Assembly (NCBI GenBank): GCA_050084515.1
Contig: CM114274.1
Span: forward strand, 16,802,001-16,866,000
Reading direction: 5' to 3'
Length of the DNA stretch: 64,000 bases
Origin: Blasia pusilla
Taxonomy: Eukaryota; Marchantiophyta; Marchantiopsida; Blasiales
Part shown: positions 37,410 through 49,782 of the stretch, piece by piece
Position numbering within the stretch: position 1 is the first letter of the stretch
How the letters are laid out: every line of letters begins with the position of its first letter
Position numbers and translations under genes: made by a program
Notes under the pieces: generated by a model
Seen by the model: only the letters and a program-made list of their open reading frames with translations
The model's database searches: none
Told to the model about the DNA's origin: nothing

Positions 37410-38612
37410 CAAATACCGTGGTTGTAGGATTCTCTACGGGATCGAACTTCTCGGACTTCAAGATGAGATGCACATAAATCGCAACTGCCGAGCTTCAATC
37501 TGGATTGTTTGCGTTGAGCCTTTGATGTGAGGTCTTCGTTGCAAATTAGTGGAGGCCCTGGGCATCAGCTGAATTGTCGTGTCTACATATGCGTGCGGAT
37601 TCGAACTCAGAGGAAGATCTTCATTGGCTATGGGATCCGTGGAAATCAGTGAAGTTCCCGGGGGCACTCCTCCAGGGTGTGAGACAAAGGCACGAAGTAT
37701 ATTCTGGAGACGGCGTGAACAAATTTGAAGCATTCTAAGTAATTCACGTGAATTCTTGGAGATAACTAAAAAGAGTGTTGAGAGGGTGAAGTAAAAGAAG
37801 CTCTTCGGAATTTTTGGTTAGACCAATATCCAAACATCGACTCGGTAGGCCCTTACTAAAAAATTAGGTTAATCGCCCCTGGTTTTTACTGTATGATTAG
37901 GCCACCCCTTGAAGCGGGCCATAAGGGTAGAATGGCGCCGGTTTTTATTGTATAATTAGATCAACCCTTGAACCGGCAGTAACTGGCAGAATGGTAAGCA
38001 TATCCAGGTGGACCAGCTTTGACGCAAGCATCACGAGGATTGGGTCCGTAATCCGCAATTGCGGAAGTTGAAGGTAAGACATGACGATTGAAAATTGATG
38101 AAAAACTCCCTAAATCTTGTTAGTGTAGCATTTGAACCGGTACTTTGGAGTTGGATTGGATTGCGTTTCACACGACATTGCCTCCTCTCTTAGCTAGATT
38201 TAAGCGGGATTGTGGATTACGCAAGTAGAGGGTCCGTAGCATCCCCGTTGCAAGGCCAAGCTTTTTGCTGCATTGCATACCCCTAGACCCAACCTGACCT
38301 GATAAGAACGTTGTACTAGAACATATCTACTCTTGCCAGACAGCCGGTGCGGGGGCGATCAAGATGTGACAATTCAAGGTGGGGGGCGATGGACCTAATG
38401 TTTTGGTAGGGGGGGTGATTGAGGTGTGTGTTTGTCAAAGGGCGGCGATTGAGTCGATGTTTGGACCATTATCGATTTCACAAGAGGGCAACAAATGACT
38501 CGAAAATCGACCCGCGCCGATCTCTTTGACCAGTAACGGGCTTCTTTCCGTCATATAGAGGTGGGAGAAGTGTTGACAATCGTATGAAACACGGAAGTGT
38601 CCATTCTGGAAA
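37410..38612. other. No gene recognised
   Basis: The first 330 bases hold overlapping small frames without domains. Two related blocks, CGCCCCTGGTTTTTACTGTATGATTAG (from about 37,873) and GCGCCGGTTTTTATTGTATAATTAG (from about 37,934), form a short diverged direct repeat. Confidence 0.4.
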
Positions 38613-38726
38613 CTAGTGGGGGTGACGAGACTAATCATGTTGCACATGAATATTTTTTCTTGTTGTCACATGTCAAGCAAAGAAATGTTTGCAAATCAAG
38701 AAGGCACTCTCTGATAATAATATAGA
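38613..38726 (-). mobile_element. Short Helitron (114 bp)
   Basis: The minus strand starts at 38,726 with TCTATATTATTATCAGAGAG after an A. It contains TTTGCAAACATTTC, GCTTGACATGTGAC and GTGCAACATGATTAGT, and ends CACTAG before a T. The interior order is the same as in the copies at 1458-1630 and 40.4 kb. The 3' stem is weak here. Confidence 0.7.
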
Positions 38727-40390
38727 TTTTTTATTTGCAAACACCTATTTACTTAGTACATAATTGTGGATAATTATTATTGTTAAAAAATTAATAACGG
38801 ATATTATTGAAAAGATAATAATTTTTTACTTTCTTAAATACGAGTTAGCATGCCTTTGACAAAAAAATATTTTTCTAATAATTTAGCATTATTTTTCTTT
38901 TCTTTTCTAATTTTAAGTATAAATTTCACTTTTTTAGATCTTAAAAGAGGCATAATATTTCACTTTTAAACAACTCCCAACTCTCCTGCATAATTTCACT
39001 CCTCCTTAAAATTTTGAACAGCACCTACTATTTTCTTTCCCACCAAAATAACATCCACTAACTAAATTGAAATAATTTCCTTTTTTCATTCAAATTCATT
39101 TTCCTTTCCTAAATTATGAAATGTGAATTAATATGATTAAATAAAAAAATAATCTCAATTTTCATTTCCAAATTTAAAATAATTTCTATTTTCTTGAACC
39201 TTTGAAGAGTAATAACATTCCACTCTTCTAAATAATATTCTTCTAAATTTAAGTTATATCCCATTCCTCTAAATAATTCCACTCTTTCATAAAATTTAAA
39301 TAATATCTACTCCTTCTCCATTAAAATTCATTTTCGCTTCCCATCAAATATGAATTAAGGAAAAAGATTGTAAAATTATATATATATTTTCTAGTCATCC
39401 CATTATTTTTTCTTCAATATACACTTAGGATCACCTATTATAATATAAGCTGATGAACTTACTAATTAATTCATAACATTATTTCTTTTTTCCACTCAAA
39501 TCCATTATCTTTATCCATCTAATGTGGTTCCAAGGAAAAAAATTGATACATGATGCTATTTTGTCTTATTATCCCACACTTTTTTTCTTATTGCACATAT
39601 GGTGTCATATATATATATAGAATAAAAGTGTTATGCTCTTCTGAATAATTTCATTCTTAAATTAAATTAAAATAATTTGCCCCTCTCCTAAATAATTCCA
39701 CCCCTCCATAAGGTTTAAATAACATCTACCTTCTCCTCCCATCAAAATAAATTTAATTATTAAATAAAAAAATTAATAAAATAAAAATTTCTGATATCCT
39801 AAACCCATTGTAATGCAGGGAAATTAAATTATTAATTAATATAAATAAATAAAATCAAAATTTTCTTCCATTAAAATTCATATTCCCTTCCCATCAAATG
39901 GAACTCCAGCGAGAAAATTGCGAACATGTTGGTATTATGTCTTAATATCGTATTATTTTTCTTATTTTATATGTAGGGTCTCCTATTATAATCTTCTATA
40001 TCATAATTGGTGATTGGGTTCAATAAGAAAAAATAGTGAGATATCATCAAGCATGCATTTTTATCGCTAACTTACATTTGATATTTTAGGAGGGGAAAAT
40101 GAATGGAAGAAGAAAATATTTTCATCAATTAAAGCTAGGTAGTAATTCGATTGGTGGATATTGCTTTGGTGGGAAGAGTAGAATATTATTATTCCTTTCA
40201 GATTTAAGAAAATTAAAGTTACACATACATTTTGAAATGAAAAATATAATGATAATAAAATAATTTTCTTGCTCGCGCGTTCTAACTAGTATAGATAGAT
40301 GATATGAAAATAACACATGTAACTTGAACGTGAAGGGGAGAAAAGTTATATAAAGAAAATGAAAAAACCTGACACTAGTAAGGACTCGTA
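38727..40390 (+). repeat. AT-rich DNA with degenerate tandem-like units
   Basis: Similar passages recur in the same order at about 39,265-39,450, 39,470-39,620 and 39,660-39,990: a CTCCTCTAAATAATTCCAC block, then ATTTAAATAA(C/T)ATCTAC, CCATTAAAATTCAT..CCCATC, TTGTCTTATTATCCCA.. and CTTATTATACA..GGGT. Units are roughly 200-350 bases and strongly diverged. No coding potential; the 63-residue minus frame at 40,125 is not supported. Confidence 0.55.
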
Positions 40391-40527
40391 CTAGTAGTGT
40401 ACAACCTGTACGAAGCAGTGAGTGGAAGGACTAATGATATTGCACACAAATTCAATTTTTATCTAATTGCCAAGTATCAAACATACACGTGTTTGTAAAT
40501 CAAAAAAACATTCTCCAATAAATATTT
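40391..40527 (-). mobile_element. Decayed short Helitron
   Basis: The minus strand keeps ATTTATTGGAGAATG near its 5' end, TTTACAAACACGTG, a TGTGCAATATCATTAGTCC block and a final CTAG before a T. The 5' TC has been lost. The order of blocks matches the 38.6-kb copy. Confidence 0.55.
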
Positions 40528-41359
40528 AAATAAAAATTTTCTTACTAATTTTTATAAAATTCATTTAAATATTTAAAAAAATCTAGTCACACGTGCAACT
40601 ACGATAAAATGCATGGAAGATTTGGGTATTTAAACTGCCGGAAGGAACGTAGTGTGGTATATTCACGTTTGGCAGTGGGGCAATATGATGTGTTCATTGA
40701 ACCGAGAAGAGATCCGATGTGCGGTAAAGAAACGGTGCTTCTTTTTATCGAGGCTTCACGTCCCCATGTGTAGCAAAGAAGCGGTGGAACTAAAAAAAGA
40801 AACATACTAACGGTGGACGTGGCTGTAGAGATTATAGAGTCGACCATTCTTCAAGGAATTGATACAGCAGATGGCACCGAAGGAAACCTGAGCACTGATG
40901 AACTAAAGGTCTGAACCCAGATGTAGAAAATTTAGGAGCGTGTAAGTACAGCCCTCAGACAACATGTAAGGAGAGCGATGGCGACAGAAAACTAGTCGTG
41001 ATGTATTTGACGAACTATCAAGGTGGGATTGTCGGCTCTCAGGTGTCGCAGAACCGCTCACGATTGGGCAATTCCACTGCGATTGTCACAGTGGAACTTC
41101 TGGCCCGCCACACGCTTTATGACACGTCCAAACTCTCAGAAGTCAATACCTTACTGGTGCCTGCGGAGAGCAATTTTCTTTGTGTGTAGTGAGAGATGCG
41201 TTGCAGGGAACGACACTGATTCTAGCTTCCAATGATGGTGTCTATCTGTTCGTGTGGTGATGGTTTGTTGAAGCTCTGCTAAATGGCGGGCGGTTGGCGA
41301 CGAATACAACAATGTGTTAGTTACAGACTTGAAGCGCGTATGTAATACCGGGGAGTGTC

Positions 41360-41630
41360 GAGTGATTTACGGGCCGGAGAGAGAGAGGGAGGTCGATGGA
41401 GCGCAGCAACGACATAGCTGGAGCGCACGACAGGGCAGAAGAGGAGAAGAGACGGGGTGCGGGGCCCACGTAGAAGAAGAAGCGGCACTGTTAGCATAGA
41501 GAGAGAGAGATAGGGAGAGAGAGAGCTGATGTTTGAGATACGGCGAAGAGAGGAGGGGAGAATGAAGCGGAAGACGGCGGAGAGTCAGATCGTTCACCGA
41601 CGTACAGCATCAAGGGAGTTTCGTGGTAAT
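41360..41630 (+). promoter_or_regulatory. Duplicated GA-rich 5' flank of NPG copy B
   Basis: It carries the same ordered blocks as 31,840-32,095 (GAGGTCGATGGAGCG, GGGGCCCACGTAG, GGGGAGAATGAAGCGGAAG, AGAGTCAGATCGTTCACCG), with extra GA repeats. It lies about 2.8 kb upstream of copy B exon 1, compared with about 0.6 kb in copy A; the difference is mostly inserted LINE and other DNA. Confidence 0.55.
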
Positions 41631-42239
41631 CTTCACTCTGTATGGTAAACACTCACTCAATGCGACAGTAGTCCTACGCTCGTATTGTACTTTCTTCTTT
41701 TGAATTCATCATAATCATTAGCACCGGGCATCCAACCAGAGCGCAAAGTCGATGGTCGCAAGACTACCACGGGCCCTACTGAATGAGGACACACACTCTG
41801 TTTCGTCTTTCCTTGTGTTGGTGATTAGCATCTAGTTTGGTCATCCAATCAGCCCTTTCCGGCTTCTCTCTTGTGATGTGTGAATGCCTCTCTCGTCTTG
41901 GTGTGCCTTGTTATTGCCAATTTTATAAACAGTGGTCCATGTGGACAATGAATCGCTGATCCGTGCTCTCTTTGGTCCCATCTTTTAACAAGTCTATTAC
42001 AGGCACTACTTAATGAGTACAGTCTGTTTTTCTTTCCCGTTCTGTGGTAAATTTTGCTCCCGGACGGGAGTTTTCTTCACATTCCCGTGTGCGTGTGTGT
42101 GCGGGCGACCTGCACTGCATAAAGAAGAGAAAGATTGAGAGCAGGCCTTAAGGGGGAAACGAGACCAAAGGATACCGTGCGCATTTTCGCTTCTGAATGA
42201 GTTTTGCGGGTTTTGGGGAGTGTAGATTTCAATATTTCC

Positions 42240-44200
42240 ACCTGTTCTGCGTATGTGTCCATTAGTAAACGGGGCAAAAAAGGGGGAAGCGTGGCAGGAC
42301 TGCGACCGTAGCCAGATGGATGACAATCACAAGCAGTACCGAGCAAGCAAGGAAGAGGAAAGAAGGAAAATGACAGCGTGGACGGTACCAGCTTTTGGCC
42401 GCCTGAAGGAGAGGTCGAATGCACAATCGATGGTAGGGATAGTTCTCCCACACAATCCAAATCAGAGGGCAGAGGTGACGCAAGTTCCTCTGGAAGAAGT
42501 CCAGGCCCCGCACATGAAGTCTTCCCAGCTTCCAGCATCAAATGGAATTACGCGAGAAAGCGGACAGGGCAAGCCAAAAAGTTTGGATCTCGACCTGGGT
42601 TGGAGGACTCAGGAGCATACAGACTCCACTCTATTGATTGCATCTCGATTCCAATACCATGGAGGAGGCATTTGAAGCAGAAGACTACTCTATGATTGTC
42701 GAGGATTTCTACCCTAGCACATCGAAACGATAGGAACGAAAGTACAAGGAGATCAACTCCTGGCACTGTGCTCAACTCATTGCCTGCAATCGATCGTGGG
42801 ATCTTTTGATGGCCAGACTCAGGTAGACTCCACTGGACATTCCGAGATGAAGAAGGCGACCTCCATATCAGCGTTGGACGACTTCATAGGTGAAGCCCAT
42901 AGACGCACAAACTTTTTTCCGATCTAATAATCACACGGGTACATGAATAGCTAGTGATGCACTCACTAAATACCCTTCAACCGTTGACATCAGGCAACTA
43001 AATGACGTTCGATACGACTGCTGCATAACAGTCTGTCCGTTTGGGACACTCGGAGCCAAATATATTTCTAGAAAGTGCACATACTTATCGTAGCTCTGGT
43101 TCATTTCTGCACAGGGAAGTCAATAGTTCCGTGATGCCCCATCCACATTCGATTGCTGAAGAGGGCTAAATGGTTAGTGCGCAGAGAGAAATTTGAGTAC
43201 ATCGCAGGCAAGATTTTAGAATGTTAAGCTCTACAATTCTGACAGTAGCGAAACCCCCAAACCCTGGTCAGATGTTGACAGCGAGATACCAGAACTCTTT
43301 AACCCTAGACGAAGTACATCAGCGCATTCAGAGACTACCAGAGGATGGTGTGCGATGTAGGCACAGAGTTCATATTCGCAAATGAGCCTGCTACTGCGAT
43401 TATCAACAAAATATCTAATACTGCAGTTCGGCAAGGATTCCCACTAGAGTGGCAAATGAATACCATCCTTCCACTCTTCAATGCAGAAGATCCAGTGGGG
43501 GCCTTCAACTATAGGAGTTTCATAGTCAGTTCACTGGTGGCCAAACCACAACCCCCGGTGCTGGAAAGGAAGCCAAGCTATTGGACTGATGAGATGAAGG
43601 GTCGGCTTCTCTTGAAGCCAGCTTGAGTTCAAGCTTGCTTCAGGAGAACACACAGCACTCTTGACCACCTCCTTCTGGCTCTGGTACTCATTGAAGAAAC
43701 ATCCGAGATCAGAACAGACAACAGGACGAACAAACTGTTTTGCTGTATGTGGACTTGTAGGCATTTAACACAGTACTAAAGGCTCTCCTCTGGAAACGAT
43801 TAGAAGAATAAAGTGTCTGCTCACACCTGCGTACTGCCATCCACAAGCCATATCTGTTCACGTGTAAGTAAGGGTCGACACTAAAACAGGCAAATCAGAC
43901 TGTGTCCTCAAAGGTGGTTTTTCAACGAGGTCATTCACTGTCTCAACGAGGTCATTCACTGTCTTCACGTCTATGAGCTGGAAGATATGTTACATTTGGT
44001 GCGTGCAAAAAGACTAAAATTTTCTCACAGGAGAAAATCAGTGCTGCTGTTTACGGATGACATTATTATGATTTGAAAACAGTGAAAGGTCTCGCACTCT
44101 ACCTGCATAAACTCGAGGGTTCCCTAAGCTCTTCCAAGGCCCCGCCCTGAGTGTTTTCCTGTTCAGTGAGAACCAGGTCGCGAAAGCCAAATTATTGTGT
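42240..44200 (+). mobile_element. LINE fragment inserted in 5' region of NPG copy B
   Basis: Plus-strand pieces in order: SDSSETPKPWSDVDSEIPEL (about 43,235), TAVRQGFPLEWQMNTILPLF with FNYRSFIVSSLVAK (43,345-43,626), TLDHLLLALVLIEETSE, a DF/YVDL..AFNTVL block (about 43,745), then a damaged stretch and LLFTDDIIMI at about 44,040, the RT active-site strand with one variant residue (FTDD for FADD). Frameshifts and stops occur throughout. Upstream frames at 42,253-42,695 lie in the same orientation and may belong to it, but have no recognised domain. No tail or target-site duplication was found. Confidence 0.75.
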
Positions 44201-44438
44201 TCGTGTGTGGTTGCTCAAGTTGAATGGCTGAACAGGTTCCTAAGACCTTGCTGTCTACTGTGGCTGTTGCTTGGTCAGGCCTTGATGCTTCAAGATATTG
44301 TTACTCCAAGTCCTACGGCACTCATGCGTCTCCTTGGACACTTAAATAGTTCAGTCATACATTCGTCGGGAGACAGATGGTGAGGTACAGTTTGTACCAC
44401 CCCATATTGCTCCATGAGCAATGTAGAGGTCCGTTACA

Positions 44439-47400
44439 TCGTTGTGCTCATGTTCACGTGAGAGGTATCATTTTGAGCAAGCACGAGGTATCAACTCTAC
44501 TTAGTCTACAAAACCAGAAAAATGTTTCACAACGGACTGGACTGTCTAGGAAGACTTTCGAATGACAGTCTTGGTCAGATGAGGATTGTATTAAAGAAGC
44601 TGAAGTGTGTCTTCACAAGTCACTTCCCTCAATATGGGGTTGTACATCGCTGTATTTCACAGTTCACAGTCTTGCCGATTCATCTCCATCTGGAGCCGTT
44701 AGACCCCGCCACCTCCCTTCCTTCTCTCTCACCTGAAACAGTTGATCTCTTAAGGTCTCACTGTCTTCTTTGGCTGTCACTTGCCCTTGCTTGATCTGAC
44801 ATGGTTTGGAGCTTCTAATTTTTTAATTCCCACCCCCATGGCTTTCTTGGGCCTCCGTGGACAAGAAATGAGTCTATTTATTCTGTCCTTTCATTTCTGT
44901 AGATGTCCTCACCACATGAATTCTCCTATTTGGGGGCATGATCTGTCAGTACAGGGTTGATGTCAATCTCCCTCCTGTGAAGACTGAGGAATGGCAAGGC
45001 ACTTAAAACAGGCCTAATTTCTTCACTGGACCACTTAGGATACGTTCGTCGGGTAGGTGTTCATATAGCTACGGCACCAACTGAACTCCAATACCCTGAA
45101 CCGGTGCCTTTATGTGTCATCTTCACACTCCCTTCATCAGTTGGGGGTTAAACTGAATGAGCAATTGCTGTTGTAATTGACAATGGCAAAAGCAGAGTGG
45201 GTCAACCAGTTCCCAGACCTCTTGTGGTGGAACTACATGTTTAGAAGTTTATATTAACTGTACAAGGTGTCCTATCGTATGGTTAGTGTCATGAAAGGGT
45301 CTTGTGTCACATGACACCTCCCTGACAGTAATCTCGAGAATGGACAACTCTCTTATATTAGTTCACTCCTTGTCAACATAACTACCTCAGGTGTGAATCC
45401 TTCTTCTGGACTGTGGGAAGGTCAGGGGCTTTTAGGACAAGTGATTACCAGTGAGGCAACTTTGAAGGGGTGGTGCAGGTCTCGGAAGGGATTTAAATAA
45501 TGGTTTTGCTTCCATGCTTGCTTTACTTGGCATCTGACATGGCTCTCCGTCAACTCATTTCCACACATTTTGAGAGTGTCAGCTTCACCAGTTTGCACCA
45601 TGCAAATCCTTCTTGATCCTATATATTTCAGAACCACGTGCTCCCATCTGTCATGTAATCTTGTGGGTATGCCTTCCTTCCATAGAAACTTGTAGTTTAG
45701 AATTGGATGAAGCTGGAATTTTAATTTCCATCAATTCTTGCATCTGCAGAAACCCTTCGACATTATTACTGGTCGGTGTGGCAGGGTGATATTGATCACG
45801 TAAGGTGCTTTGTGAAGTTTGTCTTTGGTTGTAACCTTGCTGGCATTGAAGTCTTTTTCTTCCTCATTTCATTTTGACACTGGTTTTGTGACCCGGCTCT
45901 CTGCCATGGCATTCATGAGGTTTACAATGGGCAAACAGGCCATTTTCAAAAAGTAATTGTTGCATCACGCAATTGCAGAAGCTGCACAAAAGTGTGAAAA
46001 CGTGATGGAGGTTCTGGAATCTGCCCTTCCTCAAGGGTTGCCGTCAGCATGGATAGGTGACAACAAGCTGTCAGGAACTGGTGGAAAGTCTGTAGAGCTC
46101 CTCCCACGCACTTTAATCGAAGCAGGTCAAGTGCAAGAAGCAATTACTGCCTACCGGCGAGCTCTCCTGGGACCTATCGACCTAGATGAGGGATATTTGG
46201 CACGCATTCAGAAAGAATTTGCCATGTTGCTGCTGTATGGAGGTGTAGAGGCGTCAGCACCATGGTTAGGATCACAAAGTGAAGGAGCCTTTGTTCCAAA
46301 AAATAATACAGAAGAGGCCATCTTACTCTTCCTACTCCTTTTAAGACAGTGTACTCTCAGGTTGATCCCTTGGGATCCAACTGTAGTTGATCACCTCAGC
46401 TTTGCCCTTTCAGTATCAGGGCAGTGTGAGTTTCTAGCTCAACAGTATGAGATGCTGTTGCCTGGTATTCAAAGTAGGTCAGAGCGATGGTATAACCTTG
46501 CACTTTGTTACAGCGGAGCATCCCAAGATGATGTTGCATTGAATCTTCTGAGGAAGTCATTGAACCAAGTGGAAAAGCCGAATGATGTTCCCTCTCTACT
46601 ACTTGCAGCTAAGCTTTGTGCAAAAAAGATCCAGCTTTCCAGTGAAGGTGTGAGCTATGCCGAGAGGGCTGTGGAAAATGCAGATGGTGGTTATGAGCAC
46701 ATGAAGGGAACAGCCTTGCATGTGTTAGGGGTTGTTTTGGGTTTGAAGGTGAAGGCCTCTCTCTCGGATTCAGAGAGAGCTAAGCTGCAAGCCCAGGCCC
46801 TGAGTGCCTTACAAGCAGCTGCCTCATTGGAGAAGGATGATCCTAAGGTTATTTTTGACCTGGGACTGGAGTATGCAGAGCAGAGGAATCTTACCTTAGC
46901 CTTTGATTGTGTGAAGAAGTTCATAGATCTGAGTAGCGGGGCATCAGTCCAGGGCTGGAAATTGCTGGCACTCATTCTGTCAGCACAACAGCGGTTTGTG
47001 GATGCTGAAGGTGCACTGGATGCAGCCCTAGATGATACAGGAAAGTGGGAGCAGGGGGAGTTACTTCGCTTAAAGGCAAAAATACAGATGGCACAGGGTC
47101 AGTTCATGCAGGCAGTGGAAACGTACAGGTTGTTGCTTGGGCTGGTGCAAGCTCAAAGGAAAAGTTTTGAGGCAGGAAGTTGGAAGCACAAGGTAAATGG
47201 TTCGGACAATTCATCCCAGTAATCAAACAGGAATGGTAGTTTGGAGTGGGAATGCGTTTGGTTACTGAGATGCAGAGTTTGCTAGCTTCCACTCGGCCAC
47301 TAGGTTCTAAGTTGCAGTCAGAAAAGATGTATGCATGTAGTGGATGTTGTGGTTTTATTACTGGAAGACACTTTACTCGTGGAACTTGTGAGGGCAGCAG

Positions 47401-48199
47401 ACTTATTACCTTTTTTTTTCTTTTTAACAGGTAGGGGAGGTGGTACAGCCAGTGGAGGTGTGGCAAGGGCTAGCTGTGGTGTACACGTGTCTGGAGCAGT
47501 GGCGAGATGCAGAGATTTGCTTGGAGAAAGCTCAAGGGTTGGAGGGTTCATTTGCCATGACTTGGCATACTGCCGGTGAGTCCTGTTCACACCTTGTGTC
47601 ATAGTGCCTGCTTGACCCGCAGAATGCAACCGGAGATTCATATAATCATGAAAGTTGTGACACGTATGTTAGGTGGTTGAGTTGAAGGCCATGGAAGGGG
47701 TTTGACGTATGCCAGAATAATCCAGATGAGGTGGATCTGTGCAAAATTGATGATTTTGGAACTGTTTCTCATGTGAAAGGTGGAACACTGCTTGGTTGGT
47801 TCTGAAATAATGCAAAAGAAGTACTGTTGGTGATAAGTGAATTTAGCGTTTTTGTGTTTTGCAGGTGCCCTTCATGAGGCCAGGAACAATGTCCAAGATG
47901 CATTGGCATCTTACAATACTGCTCTCTCTGTCGATCCTGACCATGTGCCTAGCAAAGTATCTACTGGTGCTTTACTCAGGCAAAGAGGTGGCAACTCGTT
48001 GCCTGTAGCTCGAAGCTTCTTGGCGGATGCTCTACGGTCCGAACCTACCAATCATATCGCTTGGTATAATTTGGGAATGCTTCACAAAGTAGAGGGCCGA
48101 GCTCGTGAAGCTGCGGAATGCTTTCAAGCAGCCTTGTTATTGGAGCAAACAGCTCCGACAGAGAAATTTAGTTCAATTCCTCCAGCTCTATTCTGGTAG
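44439..48199 (+). pseudogene. NPG-family copy B: exons 1-2 ruined, exons 3-5 open
   Basis: Exon 1 remnant: the ATG has become TCG (44,439), the frame LCSCSRERYHFEQA follows and ends at a TAG at 44,502. Exon 2 remnant starts near 45,419: the acceptor AG has become GG, a one-base deletion shifts the frame, and a TAA follows. Exons 3 (45,979-47,192), 4 (47,431-47,575) and 5 (47,865-48,199) have exactly the lengths of copy A (1,214, 145 and 335 bases), intact GT-AG sites and an open frame ending SSIPPALFW. Exon 3 differs from copy A at about 20 residues, mostly in its first 80. The product would lack the N-terminal 150 residues unless transcription starts inside; MLHHAIAEAA is an available Met at 45,957. 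Decayed pseudogene or truncated TPR gene; I favour pseudogene with recently converted exon 3. Confidence 0.8.
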
Positions 48200-48600
48200 C
48201 GTTGACTTCAACCTCTTCTTGTTGTCGTGCAATGATGGTTTTATGAAGTAGATGAACCCTCTACATTCTAGTATGCAAGGACTTTGTAAGGAACTAGATG
48301 AACAAAGCAGAGGACAGATGGTGAGTGAAAAAATACGCAATGCCCACATTGGGCTGTCGAATAGAGACCTAGAACCCTTGATAATTACAGGTAACAACAA
48401 CCACAGAGAAAGCAGACCCAGTCCAGATGGCAGGGAAAGGAAAGGTGGAAAGAGGTCTTAGATTTCATAGAGCGTTTGCTAGTTACTTATCGATTCATGT
48501 GAAGATTCCTCCACTAAAATCATTTTTGGTTGAGAATCTGTCTTGCGTGACCTATTTACTTGAGATGGCAGGACTTAACATCAAAATGCATTGAACCAGT
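48200..48600 (+). other. 3' flank of NPG copy B
   Basis: It matches 35,950-36,400 in ordered blocks (GTAGATGAACCCTCT, CTAGATGAAC, GATGGTGAGTGA, CACATTGGGCTGT). It probably corresponds to 3' UTR and nearby flank. Similarity fades by about 48,480-48,600, taken as the right end of the duplication. Confidence 0.5.
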
Positions 48601-49782
48601 TGGTCAGCATGTCTGTTGATTGACACTGTCCGTGCATTTGGCTGCTAATGGTAGAAACATATGTTTTGGACCAGACATGTTTGTGATGGGCTTGTTAACT
48701 CCAAAAAGTGCTGCAAATATGTGTAGCAATCTTGTTGTCTAGGGCCTCATCTGATGGGCCATTGCGCCGCCAGGAGGATGTTAAAGCTGGGGTTGTTATC
48801 AATCCTAATCCGACCTTTCTTTGGCTGGATTAGGATTCAATATCAATTTTCAAATCCGTATAACTTGATGTTTTGTAATGCTTGATCTCGGTGGGTCAAG
48901 TGTTGTCCCGGACTAACGTGCACTTGGTATGTGTCATCTCTTGGTACTCAACCCAACCATCCAACCTGCATGAGATTATTGCCTGGCCCACTTTTTGTCC
49001 CCCAACAACCTATGCTCATGATTGGCACACAAGTTTTTTTGTTTGTTGATTTCTGGTTGACTGTATTTCTTGCCGGCACTTGGTTGCATAGGCATGTTTA
49101 AAACCGATGTTTGACAACCCTCAAGGGCCTCAACTATTGTCCATCGATCACCATTCAACTAGTGATATTACAAGGATTGTATATTGTCATGTTGGAGCCA
49201 AAGCTGCCACTCATGGATGCAAAGTATCACTACTACATTTGCAACAAGTTTGCCAATCCCATGAGCCACACTATAGCCCCAATGTATGAGTGACACACTT
49301 GCAACCAATTGGCAATTTGCAGCTCCAACGTGGCTTTGAAGTTATGTTCTATTACACTCGTAGTGTAGTCTCAAGATGGTCATAATGACTTGAAATTGGC
49401 TTACAATGGAGCCGCATCAAACTTGCATTGGACACCAAAATGTGTAGTGACTTGCAATTTGGCCGCAAAATTTTATTTTCCAAACTTACAAAATCTCATT
49501 CCATGTATTCAACATTCCAATCAATGCAATCACACAAGCCAAAAGATGCCACAACCAAAATCTTTTTATATAGATAAAATTATATACAAAATTGACACTC
49601 ATGTCTTGAATCCTATCTAGGACATTAGGGTGCACCTAATGTGCCATGCATACACCCGGAGATGTCCCAATTGGTGATGCTGTCACCGATGTCTTATCAC
49701 TTGCCGCCCTGATAGGTTGCTATGTGATCTTGTGTAATGACCCTTGCTTTGGATAGGCCTAGGGGATCCACCCCGGGCTCTT
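48601..49782. other. No gene recognised
   Basis: Short frames of 60-76 residues overlap without domains. A small palindrome, TTAGGGTGCACCTAA, occurs at about 49,626. The stretch lies between the duplication and the giant hairpin. Confidence 0.4.
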
